From contig CP118523.1 in assembly GCA_029227815.1 (NCBI GenBank), positions 496,001 through 560,000 of the forward strand: a DNA stretch of 64,000 bases, written 5' to 3'. Position numbers and translations under genes: made by a program. The notes below the pieces were generated by a model that saw only the letters and a program-made list of their open reading frames with translations, had not been told where the DNA came from and did no database searches. Below are positions 53,798 to 61,780 of this stretch, piece after piece. The first letter of the stretch is position 1; each line of letters opens with the position of its first letter. The stretch is from Clostridiaceae bacterium M8S5 (GTDB lineage Bacteria; Bacillota; Clostridia; Tissierellales; MCWD3).

Positions 53798-54191
53798 AAA
53801 GATAGTTAATATATTTATAATAACAATACAAATAATGATAATAGCTGTGCTAGCGGTGTTAGAATATTTGTCAGAATATAAAGCAGGAATAATGCATCAT
53901 TTGTATTATAAAAAAATTGAATACCTATCTACTATATACAGTCAAGGAGCAAAAATAATTCATATTGGTATAGTGATGTTAGTAACTGTTTTGATGATGG
54001 TATTAAACAATAAAGCTAAAAACACTGGCAGAAGAATAAATATTATATGGCTACTAATACTTAATTGTTTATTTGTTGCTATGTTGTATATACCAAGTTT
54101 AAACAATCTAAATATCTATGCACATATGTTAATAGGTATTGAAGTAATGATTTGTTTACAAATAGTCAGTTTTCTAAACAAAATAAAATAG
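53787..54191 (+). CDS. Small four-helix membrane protein, unknown
   Basis: This 134-residue protein has four hydrophobic segments: IVNIFIITIQIMIIAVLAVL, KIIHIGIVMLVTVLMMVL, IIWLLILNCLFVAMLYI and LIGIEVMICLQIVSFL. Between the first and second lies a loop with HHLYYKKIEYL. His residues at GIMHH and KIIHIG could bind metal or heme, but this is only a remark. It overlaps the 3' end of the triple-rhodanese gene by 11 bases, so the two are translationally coupled and probably function together in the membrane. Confidence 0.75.
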   Translation: MKTKKIVNIFIITIQIMIIAVLAVLEYLSEYKAGIMHHLYYKKIEYLSTIYSQGAKIIHIGIVMLVTVLMMVLNNKAKNTGRRINIIWLLILNCLFVAMLYIPSLNNLNIYAHMLIGIEVMICLQIVSFLNKIK

Positions 54192-54234
54192 AACATATCA
54201 AATAAAACATGTATAATAAAACACGAGGTGATAT

Positions 54235-54912
54235 GTGTTGGATTTATTGTTTAAAAAATTAAAGAAGGTTGAATTGTTTTCTGATTACAATGAAGATCAA
54301 ATAAAGCGTATATTAAACACAATCAAGTATAAAGTAAACAAGTATAACGATAAAGACATAATAGCATTACAAGGCGATAGAGTCAAAGGTATAGGGGTAA
54401 TACTCAAAGGAGAAGTGTATGTAAATAAAATATATGAAGATGGCAGGCAATTACAGGTTAAAAAGATGGTCTTTGGAGAACTGATAGGGCATGCACTTGT
54501 ATTTGCTGATACTAATTTTTACACTAGCACTTTGATATCACATGGTGACTCTGAAGTAATGTTTGTTCCAAATGAAGGTATAGCAGATATGTGTATGAAT
54601 AATAGAAGTATATTTAATAATCTAGTTAGAATACTTTCAAATCAAGTAGTATATTTAAGCAATAGACTTAAACTAAGTTCCTTGGGGACTATTAGAAAAA
54701 AACTTATTAGTTATTTAATAAATGAGTACGAAAAACAGAATTCACAAGTACTAGAAATACCTATATCTCGTAAGAAAATGGCTGAATTTTTCGGAGTGAC
54801 AAGACCAGCATTATCTAATGAAATGATAAAGATGAAAAAAGATGGGTTAATAGACTATAAGGATAATATAATAGAGATAATAAATATAAGCAAACTAAAA
54901 AATGAAATATAA
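54235..54912 (+). CDS. Crp/Fnr-family transcriptional regulator
   Basis: This regulator of about 225 residues has an N-terminal cyclic-nucleotide-binding-like beta barrel (DIIALQGDRVKGIGVILKGE, then VKKMVFGELIGHALVFAD). A dimerisation helix follows (SIFNNLVRILSNQVVYLSNRL), then a C-terminal winged helix (ISRKKMAEFFGVTRPALSNE, then MIKMKKDGLI). No N-terminal Fe-S cysteine cluster is present, so it is not a classical FNR. GTG 54235 or TTG 54238 may be the start after GAGGTG; the ATG two bases upstream hits a stop. It sits between the rhodanese pair and the permease pair, which it may control. Confidence 0.9.
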   Translation: MLDLLFKKLKKVELFSDYNEDQIKRILNTIKYKVNKYNDKDIIALQGDRVKGIGVILKGEVYVNKIYEDGRQLQVKKMVFGELIGHALVFADTNFYTSTLISHGDSEVMFVPNEGIADMCMNNRSIFNNLVRILSNQVVYLSNRLKLSSLGTIRKKLISYLINEYEKQNSQVLEIPISRKKMAEFFGVTRPALSNEMIKMKKDGLIDYKDNIIEIINISKLKNEI

Positions 54913-54920
54913 AGCACAAA

Positions 54921-54950
54921 AAACCGTAATATATATTACGGCTTTTTTTT
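54921..54950 (+). terminator. Terminator after the Crp/Fnr gene
   Basis: AACCGTAATAT pairs with ATATTACGG in an almost loopless palindrome followed by eight T. Confidence 0.92.
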
Positions 54951-54997
54951 GTCTTTGTTGGTATATTTACATTAATGATAAAGGAGAGTGATATAAA

Positions 54998-55474
54998 GTG
55001 ACAACAATAGTGCTAATAGTATGTGCAGTAGTTTCGCTAATAATCTCACTATACAAAAACAAAGCTAAAACAATAGAGTCAATTAAGAAAGCTAAAGGAA
55101 TGATGGGAAGTATGGCATCAGATATTATAGGAGTATTACTTATAATAGGGTTAATATTAGTTATTATTCCACCTGAAAGAATAGAAACGATGATAGGCAG
55201 TGGTAGTAGCTTTATTGCTACAGTTATAGCAGCACTAGTGGGGACGATAACGTTGATACCACCAGTTATTGCATTCCCATTAATAGGTTCATTAAAGGCA
55301 AACGGAGCTGGTATTGTAACACTAACTGCGTTTCTAACAACACTTACAATGGTAGGTTTTGTAACGTTTCCAGTGGAAAGTAGAACATTTGGTAAGACAT
55401 TTACTATAAAGAGAAATGCGTTGAGTTTTGTATTTGCACTTGTTATAGCAGTAATAGTAGGGGTGGTGATGTGA
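54998..55474 (+). CDS. Permease half, COG0701/DUF318-like (first part)
   Basis: This 158-residue membrane protein has about four helices (IVLIVCAVVSLIISLY, SDIIGVLLIIGLILVIIPP, FIATVIAALVGTITLIPPVI, LSFVFALVIAVIVGVVM). The re-entrant-like stretch PPVIAFPLIGSLKANGAG resembles the halves of COG0701 (ArsP/DUF318) permeases, in which two such units form one transporter. The start is GTG 54998 after AAAGGAGAG. Its last bases overlap or abut the start of the second half, so the two subunits are made together. The substrate is unknown; ArsP-type relatives export organoarsenicals, others are linked to sulfur or metals. Confidence 0.8.
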   Translation: MTTIVLIVCAVVSLIISLYKNKAKTIESIKKAKGMMGSMASDIIGVLLIIGLILVIIPPERIETMIGSGSSFIATVIAALVGTITLIPPVIAFPLIGSLKANGAGIVTLTAFLTTLTMVGFVTFPVESRTFGKTFTIKRNALSFVFALVIAVIVGVVM

Positions 55475-56175
55475 TGAAACAAAAGATAATGAAAAACAAG
55501 ATATTGCTAATTGCAATAATAGGATATATAGTTTTGTTCGTTTATAATATGGATATGGGTAGAAATGCTCTTAAAATCAGTGGTAGCTATTTGATTGAGA
55601 TGGTAAAGATATTGCCAGCAATTTTTATTATAACTTCAATAATACAAACATGGGTACCTACAAGAGTTATAATCAATAATTTTGGTTCAGGTTCGGGTGT
55701 TAAAGGCAAAATGATATCTTTTGCTATAGGTTCATTGTCAGCAGGTCCTATTTATGCAGCATTTCCAGTTTGTAGAATGTTGATAGATAAAGGTGCTAGC
55801 GTTGAGAACGTCATAATAATACTAAGTTCTTGGGCAGTAATAAAAGTTCCTATGCTTATAAATGAAGCTAAATTTATGACGGTTAAATATATGATAGTTA
55901 GATGGATATTCACAACAATAGCTATAATAGCAATGGGAAGTATAATGAAGCTATGGGTTAAAAAAGATGAGATACTAAAACATGAAACAAAAATAAGCAA
56001 TGATAAGCTATACATTAATAAAAACACGTGTATAGGTTGTGGTAATTGTGTAAAAAAATATCCAAAGTTATTTAAGTTGGTTAATGGAAAAGCAGCTATA
56101 ATAGATAATCAAAATATAATCAGAGATGAAATAATAATGATTAAACAAAGTTGCCCGTTAGATGCTATATCATAG
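55474..56175 (+). CDS. Permease half fused to a C-terminal 4Fe-4S ferredoxin domain
   Basis: This 233-residue protein has a membrane part of about four helices. It contains TWVPTRVIINNFGSGSGVKG and LSAGPIYAAFPVCRMLIDKG, the usual second half of COG0701 permeases. After residue 175 a ferredoxin domain follows, with CIGCGNCVKKYPKLF and a last Cys in IKQSCPLDAIS, giving C-x2-C-x2-C plus a distal C, enough for one 4Fe-4S cluster. I choose the ATG at 55474, overlapping the TGA of the first half by one base (GTG at 55471 is an alternative). A ferredoxin on a transporter half is unusual and suggests redox coupling or sensing. Confidence 0.82.
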   Translation: MKQKIMKNKILLIAIIGYIVLFVYNMDMGRNALKISGSYLIEMVKILPAIFIITSIIQTWVPTRVIINNFGSGSGVKGKMISFAIGSLSAGPIYAAFPVCRMLIDKGASVENVIIILSSWAVIKVPMLINEAKFMTVKYMIVRWIFTTIAIIAMGSIMKLWVKKDEILKHETKISNDKLYINKNTCIGCGNCVKKYPKLFKLVNGKAAIIDNQNIIRDEIIMIKQSCPLDAIS

Positions 56176-56203
56176 CAAAAGAGTAATGATTTACAAAAAA
56201 ATA

Positions 56204-56232
56204 TTGATATAATAAAATGGTAATGATATAAT
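56204..56232 (+). promoter_or_regulatory. Sigma-A-type promoter of the leader/GNAT unit
   Basis: TTGATA (56204), a 17-base spacer and a perfect TATAAT (56227). The transcript would begin near 56239, upstream of the 24-codon ORF. Confidence 0.8.
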
Positions 56233-56266
56233 AGTTTTCAAAGTACCACATAAAGGAGGTCGTAAA

Positions 56267-56341
56267 ATGTTAACTATAGTAAAAGAAATATTAACAGTAG
56301 AAAATTATACAATTTTAAAATACGGCCTGCGGGATATGTAA
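56267..56341 (+). CDS. 24-residue leader peptide ORF
   Basis: ATG 56267 lies six bases after AAAGGAGGT, a near-perfect anti-anti-SD match. The product is MLTIVKEILTVENYTILKYG followed by LRDM and a TAA. It lies between a strong promoter and a terminator (56415-56443) that precedes the GNAT fusion gene. That is the layout of translation-controlled attenuators, such as leader peptides of antibiotic-resistance genes. Distances and the excellent ribosome binding site argue against a chance ORF. Function is inferred. Confidence 0.6.
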   Translation: MLTIVKEILTVENYTILKYGLRDM

Positions 56342-56414
56342 ATATTTATGTACAGAACTGTAGGGTTATCTGCAGTATTATCTGTTAGTTTCTGTTAATA
56401 ATTATATTGTGATT

Positions 56415-56443
56415 AACTGTAGATATATTTCTACAGTTTTTTT
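56415..56443 (+). terminator. Leader terminator/attenuator before the GNAT fusion gene
   Basis: AACTGTAG (56415-56422) pairs with CTACAGTT (56431-56438), followed by T. The upstream sequence ACAGAACTGTAGGG (56352) repeats the ACTGTAG arm and could pair with CTACAGT instead, giving an alternative structure. Confidence 0.75.
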
Positions 56444-56470
56444 ATTATCTATTTTAAGGGGAGGTAAAAT

Positions 56471-59400
56471 ATGAATAATGTCAAAATCGTTGAGTTTGAA
56501 AAGCAGTATATTAATTCTCTAGTAGACATGTGGAATAAAAGTGGTGAGAGTTGGGGGGGAAGTAATGCGATACATACCAAAGAGAGTGTTCTAAATGCAT
56601 TGGAAAGAAGCAATAATATAAACAACTTTATAGCTGTAGCTAAAGATGAAGTTGTGGGGTACTGTAGCTATAATAAAGATTTATTAGATGAAAATACAGC
56701 ATATATACCTCTATTGAATGTAAGGCCAGATTGTATAGGTAAAAAAATAGGTAAAAAACTACTACTACAAGCTGTAAAAAAAGCCATAGAGTCTCAGTAT
56801 ATTAGACTAGATTTACATACTTGGCCGGGGAACGATAAAGCAGTTCCTCTATATAAAAAATGTGGATTCTTTTGGGAAAAGAGAGAAGATACAACACATC
56901 TTATGAATTTTTTACCTTATATAATGAAGACAGAAGCTGTCAGAGAGTATTTAGAGGTATTAGATTGGTATGAAGATAGTATCAGAGAGATTGAAGTCGA
57001 AAAAGATGGGAGAAGTGAAGATAACTTTGAATACTATGATTATAACTGGAAAAAAGATGACAAATACCTTAATATGGAGTTTGAAAGAAGAGGTAGGGGT
57101 TTAACTAGAATAGATACAGTTGACTATCAAATAAAAACTAGAGTAAAAAAACAAGATTTAGTAATAGATAGAAAATACGAGATATTATATGAGATAATAA
57201 ATAAAAGTGGAAAGCCTCTAGAGATAAGTATAAAAGGTGAAGATAATAAAAATATCAAATTTAATATGGATTATCAAGGTAGAATAGTAGAAAATAGTGT
57301 AGTAAAAGGCGAATTTTATGTAGATAAAATAAACAAAGAACAAAACGAAGATAAAACATATCCGTGTGTAGTATCAAATATCACGATAAACGGTAAAAGT
57401 GCCGTTTTTAGAACTGGTATCAATCCCAAATTTCCAATAGTAATGACTATCGCAAATCAAAACGAAACAAAGCATATCAATGAAGAAAGTACTTGTCACA
57501 TAAATATTAAAAGTAATATAGACGAGGAAGTTAGACTGAAATTCTCACTGCCTGACAGTGATATAGTAAAATTTACTGAGACAGATATAGTTTGCTCAGT
57601 TGATAAAAACGGATATAACTCAGTATCAATACCATGCGTGGTAAAAAAATATGGATTTTATAAAGAAGAGATTAGTGTGGTAATTGAGTCATCAAGTCAA
57701 GAATCCACATACGTAGAAAAAATTGCAGGTGCTTTTAAAGGTTATGAAGGAAGATATTATGGAAAAAACGAAAGAGGCTATAATATTTACAATGGTCAAT
57801 ACATGGTAACATTAAAATATAAATATAATGCTGTATACTTTGAGAAACTGGGAGTAGACGATAAAGATGCATGTATAATATTACTAACACCTAGATTAGG
57901 AAAACCCTATACTGAAGAGTTTACTAGTAAAGAACTTGATGATGTTACATTTGAATCATATGAAAATAAAGATGTTATTAAGGTTGTTTTTGAATCATGT
58001 GATTTTGAAGGTGTAGTAATGACTTATTATATAGAGTTGTTTCAAAATGGTTTAGTAAATGCATATTGCGAATTAAAAAATGAGTCCCAAAAAGATATAG
58101 AAGAAATATATGTTTCTATTGGCTGTCATATGTATTTAGAAAATGGACTGTTACCGTATGATGGTAAAATAATTAGAACACCAAATGCAGAAGGTTCAGA
58201 AATGAAATCATGGGAAGCGTTAAAAATAAGTGAAAATTGGGTAATGAGGATTGGGGAAGACTGTGTAGGACTAGGATGGGATAAAGATGCACAGCTATCC
58301 ATGAATTATGATAAACTCAATGTAGAGAATAGAATTATAGATTTAAAGTCAGGTGAAAGCAAGAAAACTGAGCCAGTTGTTTGTATGATAGACACATTTA
58401 CATCTGCTGAAAAATTTAGAGAATACATGGGAAATACAAAAAGGATAGATTATAAAGACTATAGACAGAGTTTTGATTGTAATATCAATGAAGGTAATCC
58501 ATTTATAGAAAAAAGCTGTGAAGTATCATTTAAAGAATATAAAAGAGTAGATATGGCAAAAGCAAAAGTTAAAATTACTTCAAAAAACGGCCTCTTTAAC
58601 AATATTACAAAAGAGTTAGACTTTGTAGATAATACTTCTAGTCTAAAGCTTTCATTTGATAAAAAAAGTGATATAGATGTTTTAAATTTAGACATTGATT
58701 TAGGTGTCAAAAGAGTAAATCGTAAAAGAGCTATCTTTTTAAAAGGGAATAATCAAATAAAAAATGAAATTTTTATGAAGCAGAATAAAAAAGTTTATGA
58801 AGCAACTAATGGTGAACTAACTATAAAAGCGTCACCAGAGTTTTCAGGAGGTATTTTTTCTATAAGCTACAAAGGTATTGAATGGCTAGATAGTAGTTTC
58901 CCAACACCATCTATCAAGGGTTGGTGGAATCATTGGACAGGAGGACTATTTAATAAACCAGACGATATAAGCTACGGATTGTTAGAACAACAAGAAAAAA
59001 GTGCAGAGTTTATTGATATTGTAGACCACTTTGGTAACTGCTGGTCAGGAATTAAGACAGTACTTAATATAAATAATCACAATAAATATAAAGGTTTAGT
59101 AGTAGAAGAATATTTTCTATTGATGGATGGAGTGCCTATAATTTGTAATTTTTCTGTTCTTACTCATAATGGAGATGAATATATGCACGGTGTTGAGCTT
59201 TCACAAAATATGTGTACAATAGAGGACTGTATCCAAATAGTTGATAGAGGAGAGCAAATTAGATATATTAGTTCTGATAAAGTATACGACTTAAAAGTTG
59301 AAAATTATATGGTGCATGAAAGTAAAGGTTATAAAATGATAAGACTTCTTGGTAGAGACAGACAACATGAAGTATCACATAGTTTTGGGCTTACAACAGC

Positions 59401-59533
59401 AGAAGATAGAGGATACATATATCTTCAAAAAGAAAAGAGTGTAAAAATAGATCCAAGTTTTATGATATTTAGTAATGAAGATTTAAATGATATAATGTTT
59501 GAAGATTTGTATAGAATATCTTTTGATATATAA
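56471..59533 (+). CDS. 1020-residue GNAT-domain fusion protein
   Basis: This is a very large protein. Residues 1-150 form a GNAT acetyltransferase domain (VDMWNKSGESWGG, FIAVAKDEVVGYCSY, acetyl-CoA loop RPDCIGKKIGKKLLLQAV, VPLYKKCGFFWEKRED). After a linker, about 200-440 look like beta-sandwich segments (SGKPLEISIKGEDNKNIKF, then LKFSLPDSDIV). About 445-660 and 770-1020 look like two galactose-mutarotase-like or beta-sandwich lobes (GGIFSISYKGIEWLD, TPSIKGWWNHWTGGL, PIICNFSVLTHNG). No signal peptide. GGGGAGG precedes the ATG. An amidohydrolase gene follows by 15 nt. Function is unknown; acetylation of a carbohydrate or conjugate is a guess. Confidence 0.82.
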   Translation: MNNVKIVEFEKQYINSLVDMWNKSGESWGGSNAIHTKESVLNALERSNNINNFIAVAKDEVVGYCSYNKDLLDENTAYIPLLNVRPDCIGKKIGKKLLLQAVKKAIESQYIRLDLHTWPGNDKAVPLYKKCGFFWEKREDTTHLMNFLPYIMKTEAVREYLEVLDWYEDSIREIEVEKDGRSEDNFEYYDYNWKKDDKYLNMEFERRGRGLTRIDTVDYQIKTRVKKQDLVIDRKYEILYEIINKSGKPLEISIKGEDNKNIKFNMDYQGRIVENSVVKGEFYVDKINKEQNEDKTYPCVVSNITINGKSAVFRTGINPKFPIVMTIANQNETKHINEESTCHINIKSNIDEEVRLKFSLPDSDIVKFTETDIVCSVDKNGYNSVSIPCVVKKYGFYKEEISVVIESSSQESTYVEKIAGAFKGYEGRYYGKNERGYNIYNGQYMVTLKYKYNAVYFEKLGVDDKDACIILLTPRLGKPYTEEFTSKELDDVTFESYENKDVIKVVFESCDFEGVVMTYYIELFQNGLVNAYCELKNESQKDIEEIYVSIGCHMYLENGLLPYDGKIIRTPNAEGSEMKSWEALKISENWVMRIGEDCVGLGWDKDAQLSMNYDKLNVENRIIDLKSGESKKTEPVVCMIDTFTSAEKFREYMGNTKRIDYKDYRQSFDCNINEGNPFIEKSCEVSFKEYKRVDMAKAKVKITSKNGLFNNITKELDFVDNTSSLKLSFDKKSDIDVLNLDIDLGVKRVNRKRAIFLKGNNQIKNEIFMKQNKKVYEATNGELTIKASPEFSGGIFSISYKGIEWLDSSFPTPSIKGWWNHWTGGLFNKPDDISYGLLEQQEKSAEFIDIVDHFGNCWSGIKTVLNINNHNKYKGLVVEEYFLLMDGVPIICNFSVLTHNGDEYMHGVELSQNMCTIEDCIQIVDRGEQIRYISSDKVYDLKVENYMVHESKGYKMIRLLGRDRQHEVSHSFGLTTAEDRGYIYLQKEKSVKIDPSFMIFSNEDLNDIMFEDLYRISFDI

Positions 59534-59548
59534 CTGAGGAGGAATGCT

Positions 59549-60400
59549 ATGAATATAATAGACTCACACATACATTTTTCAAATATAGAATCATTTAAGA
59601 AAACAGCTGTAGATATGTCAAAGGTAGATTATTCATTTTGTGGATATATAAAAGAGTTTGAAGCAAACAATATAGTGGCTAGTATAGCTATGGGAGTGCA
59701 AGAGACTAAAAGCGGAAGTTTTCCAGATGAAAATAGCCTTAATCCAATGTTACTTGATTTAGAAAAAGATATACCCCATAATATTTATAGTTGTGTAGGT
59801 ATTAATCCAAGTAGATTAGTAGGAGTAAATAAAAACGAGGAACTAAAAAATATAGAAAAATATATACAAACACATGCAGTAAAGGCATTGAAGATATATG
59901 CAGGATACTATCATTATCATGTATATGATGATGTATATAAGCCCGTATACGAGCTAGCTGTTAAATACAAACTACCAGTAGTCATCCACTCTGGAGATAC
60001 GTATTCTGAAAGAGGCATTTTAAAATATTCACATCCTCTAAATGTAGATGAATTAGCAGTTTACAATAGAGATATTCACTTTGTAATAGCTCATCTAGGT
60101 GATCCTTGGGTTATGGATTGCGCAGAGGTTGTATATAAGAATGATAATGTGTTTGCAGACCTTTCGGGTCTAATCGTAGGAGATAGACAGCAGGTTGAAA
60201 AAACTAGTAATCAAAAGCTATTTTTTGAACATATAAAAAGAGCTTTGGTATATGCAGATTGTTATAACAAATTTATGTTTGGTTCCGATTGGCCATTAGT
60301 TGAAATAGGTTCATATGTTGAATTTATTAAAAAGCTAATACCTTTAGAATATCACGAAGATGTATTTTATAATAATGCTAAAAGAATATTTAAGCTATAA
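59549..60400 (+). CDS. Amidohydrolase-fold metal-dependent hydrolase (COG2159 type)
   Basis: This 283-residue TIM-barrel hydrolase has the first metal motif IDSHIHFS (His7, His9). Lys in AVKALKIYAGYYHYHVYD and His in KLPVVIHSGDTY follow, then His in FVIAHLGDPW and Asp in FMFGSDWPLVEIG. This set matches the ACMSD/COG2159 amidohydrolase group, whose members cleave C-N, C-C or ester bonds. AGGAGG precedes the ATG, 15 nt after the GNAT fusion gene, so the pair is one operon. The substrate is unknown. Confidence 0.88.
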   Translation: MNIIDSHIHFSNIESFKKTAVDMSKVDYSFCGYIKEFEANNIVASIAMGVQETKSGSFPDENSLNPMLLDLEKDIPHNIYSCVGINPSRLVGVNKNEELKNIEKYIQTHAVKALKIYAGYYHYHVYDDVYKPVYELAVKYKLPVVIHSGDTYSERGILKYSHPLNVDELAVYNRDIHFVIAHLGDPWVMDCAEVVYKNDNVFADLSGLIVGDRQQVEKTSNQKLFFEHIKRALVYADCYNKFMFGSDWPLVEIGSYVEFIKKLIPLEYHEDVFYNNAKRIFKL

Positions 60401-60404
60401 AAAT

Positions 60405-60438
60405 GGGGATGTCTTCTGTGACATCCCCTAAAATTTTT
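60405..60438 (+). terminator. Bidirectional terminator between convergent genes
   Basis: GGGGATGTC (60405) pairs with GACATCCCC (60420), followed by T residues on the plus strand. On the minus strand it follows the stop at 60438. Confidence 0.88.
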
Positions 60439-60857
60439 TAATCCTTATTATAAACATTAACCATGACTGATTGATTCCAGCCTTCTGGGTTTGCAGGGTC
60501 TAGGTCATATTTGACCATACCTGAAGGATTAGTTGAGATAGTGTAAATGCTCTTACTAGGCCCTACAGGATGAAGATAATAAAAGATTATATCAGTCTTA
60601 ATACCATCTATAACAGCTGTATAAGTTATAGTTCCCTCAGGGCCTTGGATATACCCTAGTCCTGAATTTGAAGTTGTAATAACCCCTATTGAGTTTGAGC
60701 GTATCTCTTTTGGAGGATAATAGCGATCAAAGTGACCTCCTATAACATTATAATGTTTTAACTTCCAATCATAGAAAGTGAAATTTCTCAATAGTATTTC
60801 CGTATAACGAGTGAATAGATCATCTGTAGTCATAGGATAATAATACATAAAAGGCAT
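60438..60857 (-). CDS. Unknown small beta-rich protein
   Basis: This 139-residue protein starts MPFMYYYPMTTDDLFTRYTE. It continues with a beta-rich pattern with many Gly, Tyr and Ile residues (SIGVITTSNSGLGYIQGPEG, TITYTAVIDGIKTDIIFYY, ending SVMVNVYNKD). It resembles in size and style cytolysin/aegerolysin-like sandwiches, but I cannot confirm that. I start at the ATG at 60857, preceded by GGAGGTG; the frame is open five codons upstream. No signal peptide. It stands alone, convergent to the amidohydrolase gene. Confidence 0.68.
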   Translation of the reverse strand: MPFMYYYPMTTDDLFTRYTEILLRNFTFYDWKLKHYNVIGGHFDRYYPPKEIRSNSIGVITTSNSGLGYIQGPEGTITYTAVIDGIKTDIIFYYLHPVGPSKSIYTISTNPSGMVKYDLDPANPEGWNQSVMVNVYNKD

Positions 60858-61154
60858 AATGTTCACCTCCATTAGTATATTATATAAATAATATATGTAG
60901 AAATGAGAAGTATTGATTATTTTTGGTGTTTTGCTATAAGTTGAAAGATAATATTATAAAACACCAAATGGCAGAATCATATATTTCAGCATATATTAGA
61001 GTAATTCAACAGCTGGTCACATCTAGTGTTCGTTAATGTGTATAATAAATGAGTATTTTTATCCTAAGGACATTAAGAAGATGTATTAAACAGTAATGCT
61101 TAAAAATTTGTTAAAAAATATAAAGGTGACAGAAAATTTTTTGTGCTTACGCAT

Positions 61155-61163
61155 TGCTATAAT
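61155..61163 (+). promoter_or_regulatory. Extended -10 promoter of the Gly/Asn-rich protein gene
   Basis: TGCTATAAT gives a perfect -10 with the TGN extension, about 70 bases before the start at 61232. No good -35 box is seen. The rest of 60858-61231 shows nothing else. Confidence 0.45.
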
Positions 61164-61231
61164 AGCAAGACAAAATAAAACACAAAACACTAATACAAGC
61201 AAAATATTTATACACAAAAGGAGAAAGAGCT

Positions 61232-61693
61232 ATGAAAAGAAAAAATAAAATCATATTTGGAATTATGTCACTTGCATTAGCAGCCGTGATTCAATCACCT
61301 GTAAATGCTGCTTCAATTAACACAGGAGGTAATCATGTTACTGGAGATGGAAATTATGTAAACACAGGTGGCTGGGTTGTTGATGGAAATACTAATGTCA
61401 ACTCAGGTGGGGTAGTTATTAATAGAGATGGACAAACTGTTGATAATAGTGGTAATGGTTATATATCAAATTACTTCTCAAGACCAACGTGGGTAAATTC
61501 ATACCTATCAAAATGGAGAACTAATTGGAATTATCCATCAACAGGGAAAAATGTCATAAACACAGGTGGAAATGTTATAAATTCAGATAATAATGATGGG
61601 AATGTAATAATTACAGATGGAAATCATGTAAGTGGAGAAGGCAATATCATCAATGAAGGCAATAATTGGATAAATGGAGTAAAAATAAATTAA
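61232..61693 (+). CDS. Secreted Gly/Asn-rich repeat protein
   Basis: This 153-residue protein has a clear signal peptide (MKRKNKIIFGIMSLALAAVI, cleavage near VNAA). The mature part is made of short Asn/Gly/Val motifs: NTGGNHVTGDGNYVNTGG, GNTNVNSGGVVIN, then NTGGNVINSDNNDGNVII and GNHVSGEGNIINEGNN. The motifs resemble curlin-like or hexapeptide beta-solenoid strands, but are too few and irregular to assign. A non-repetitive segment with FSRPTWVNSYLSKWR lies between the two repeat blocks. AAAGGAG precedes the ATG. It is convergent to rsgI and may be an extracellular structural protein. Confidence 0.8.
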   Translation: MKRKNKIIFGIMSLALAAVIQSPVNAASINTGGNHVTGDGNYVNTGGWVVDGNTNVNSGGVVINRDGQTVDNSGNGYISNYFSRPTWVNSYLSKWRTNWNYPSTGKNVINTGGNVINSDNNDGNVIITDGNHVSGEGNIINEGNNWINGVKIN

Positions 61694-61708
61694 ATAATAA
61701 AATAAGCT

Positions 61709-61726
61709 GGGCTGCCTAGGCAGCCC
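61709..61726 (+). terminator. GC-rich palindrome between convergent genes
   Basis: GGGCTGCC-TA-GGCAGCCC, a perfect 18-base palindrome followed by CCTTT. Likely terminates the gene at 61232, and perhaps rsgI from the other side. Confidence 0.75.
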
Positions 61727-61780
61727 CCTTTGTATGATCAAAATGAATATTATTATAAAGAGAATTTTGATATTAAATTA

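Noticed and set aside
54967..55482. Minus-strand ORF of 171 codons opposite the permease half
   Set aside because: Shadow of the hydrophobic plus-strand gene; the Thr/Ile/Pro-rich product is typical of an antisense of a membrane protein.
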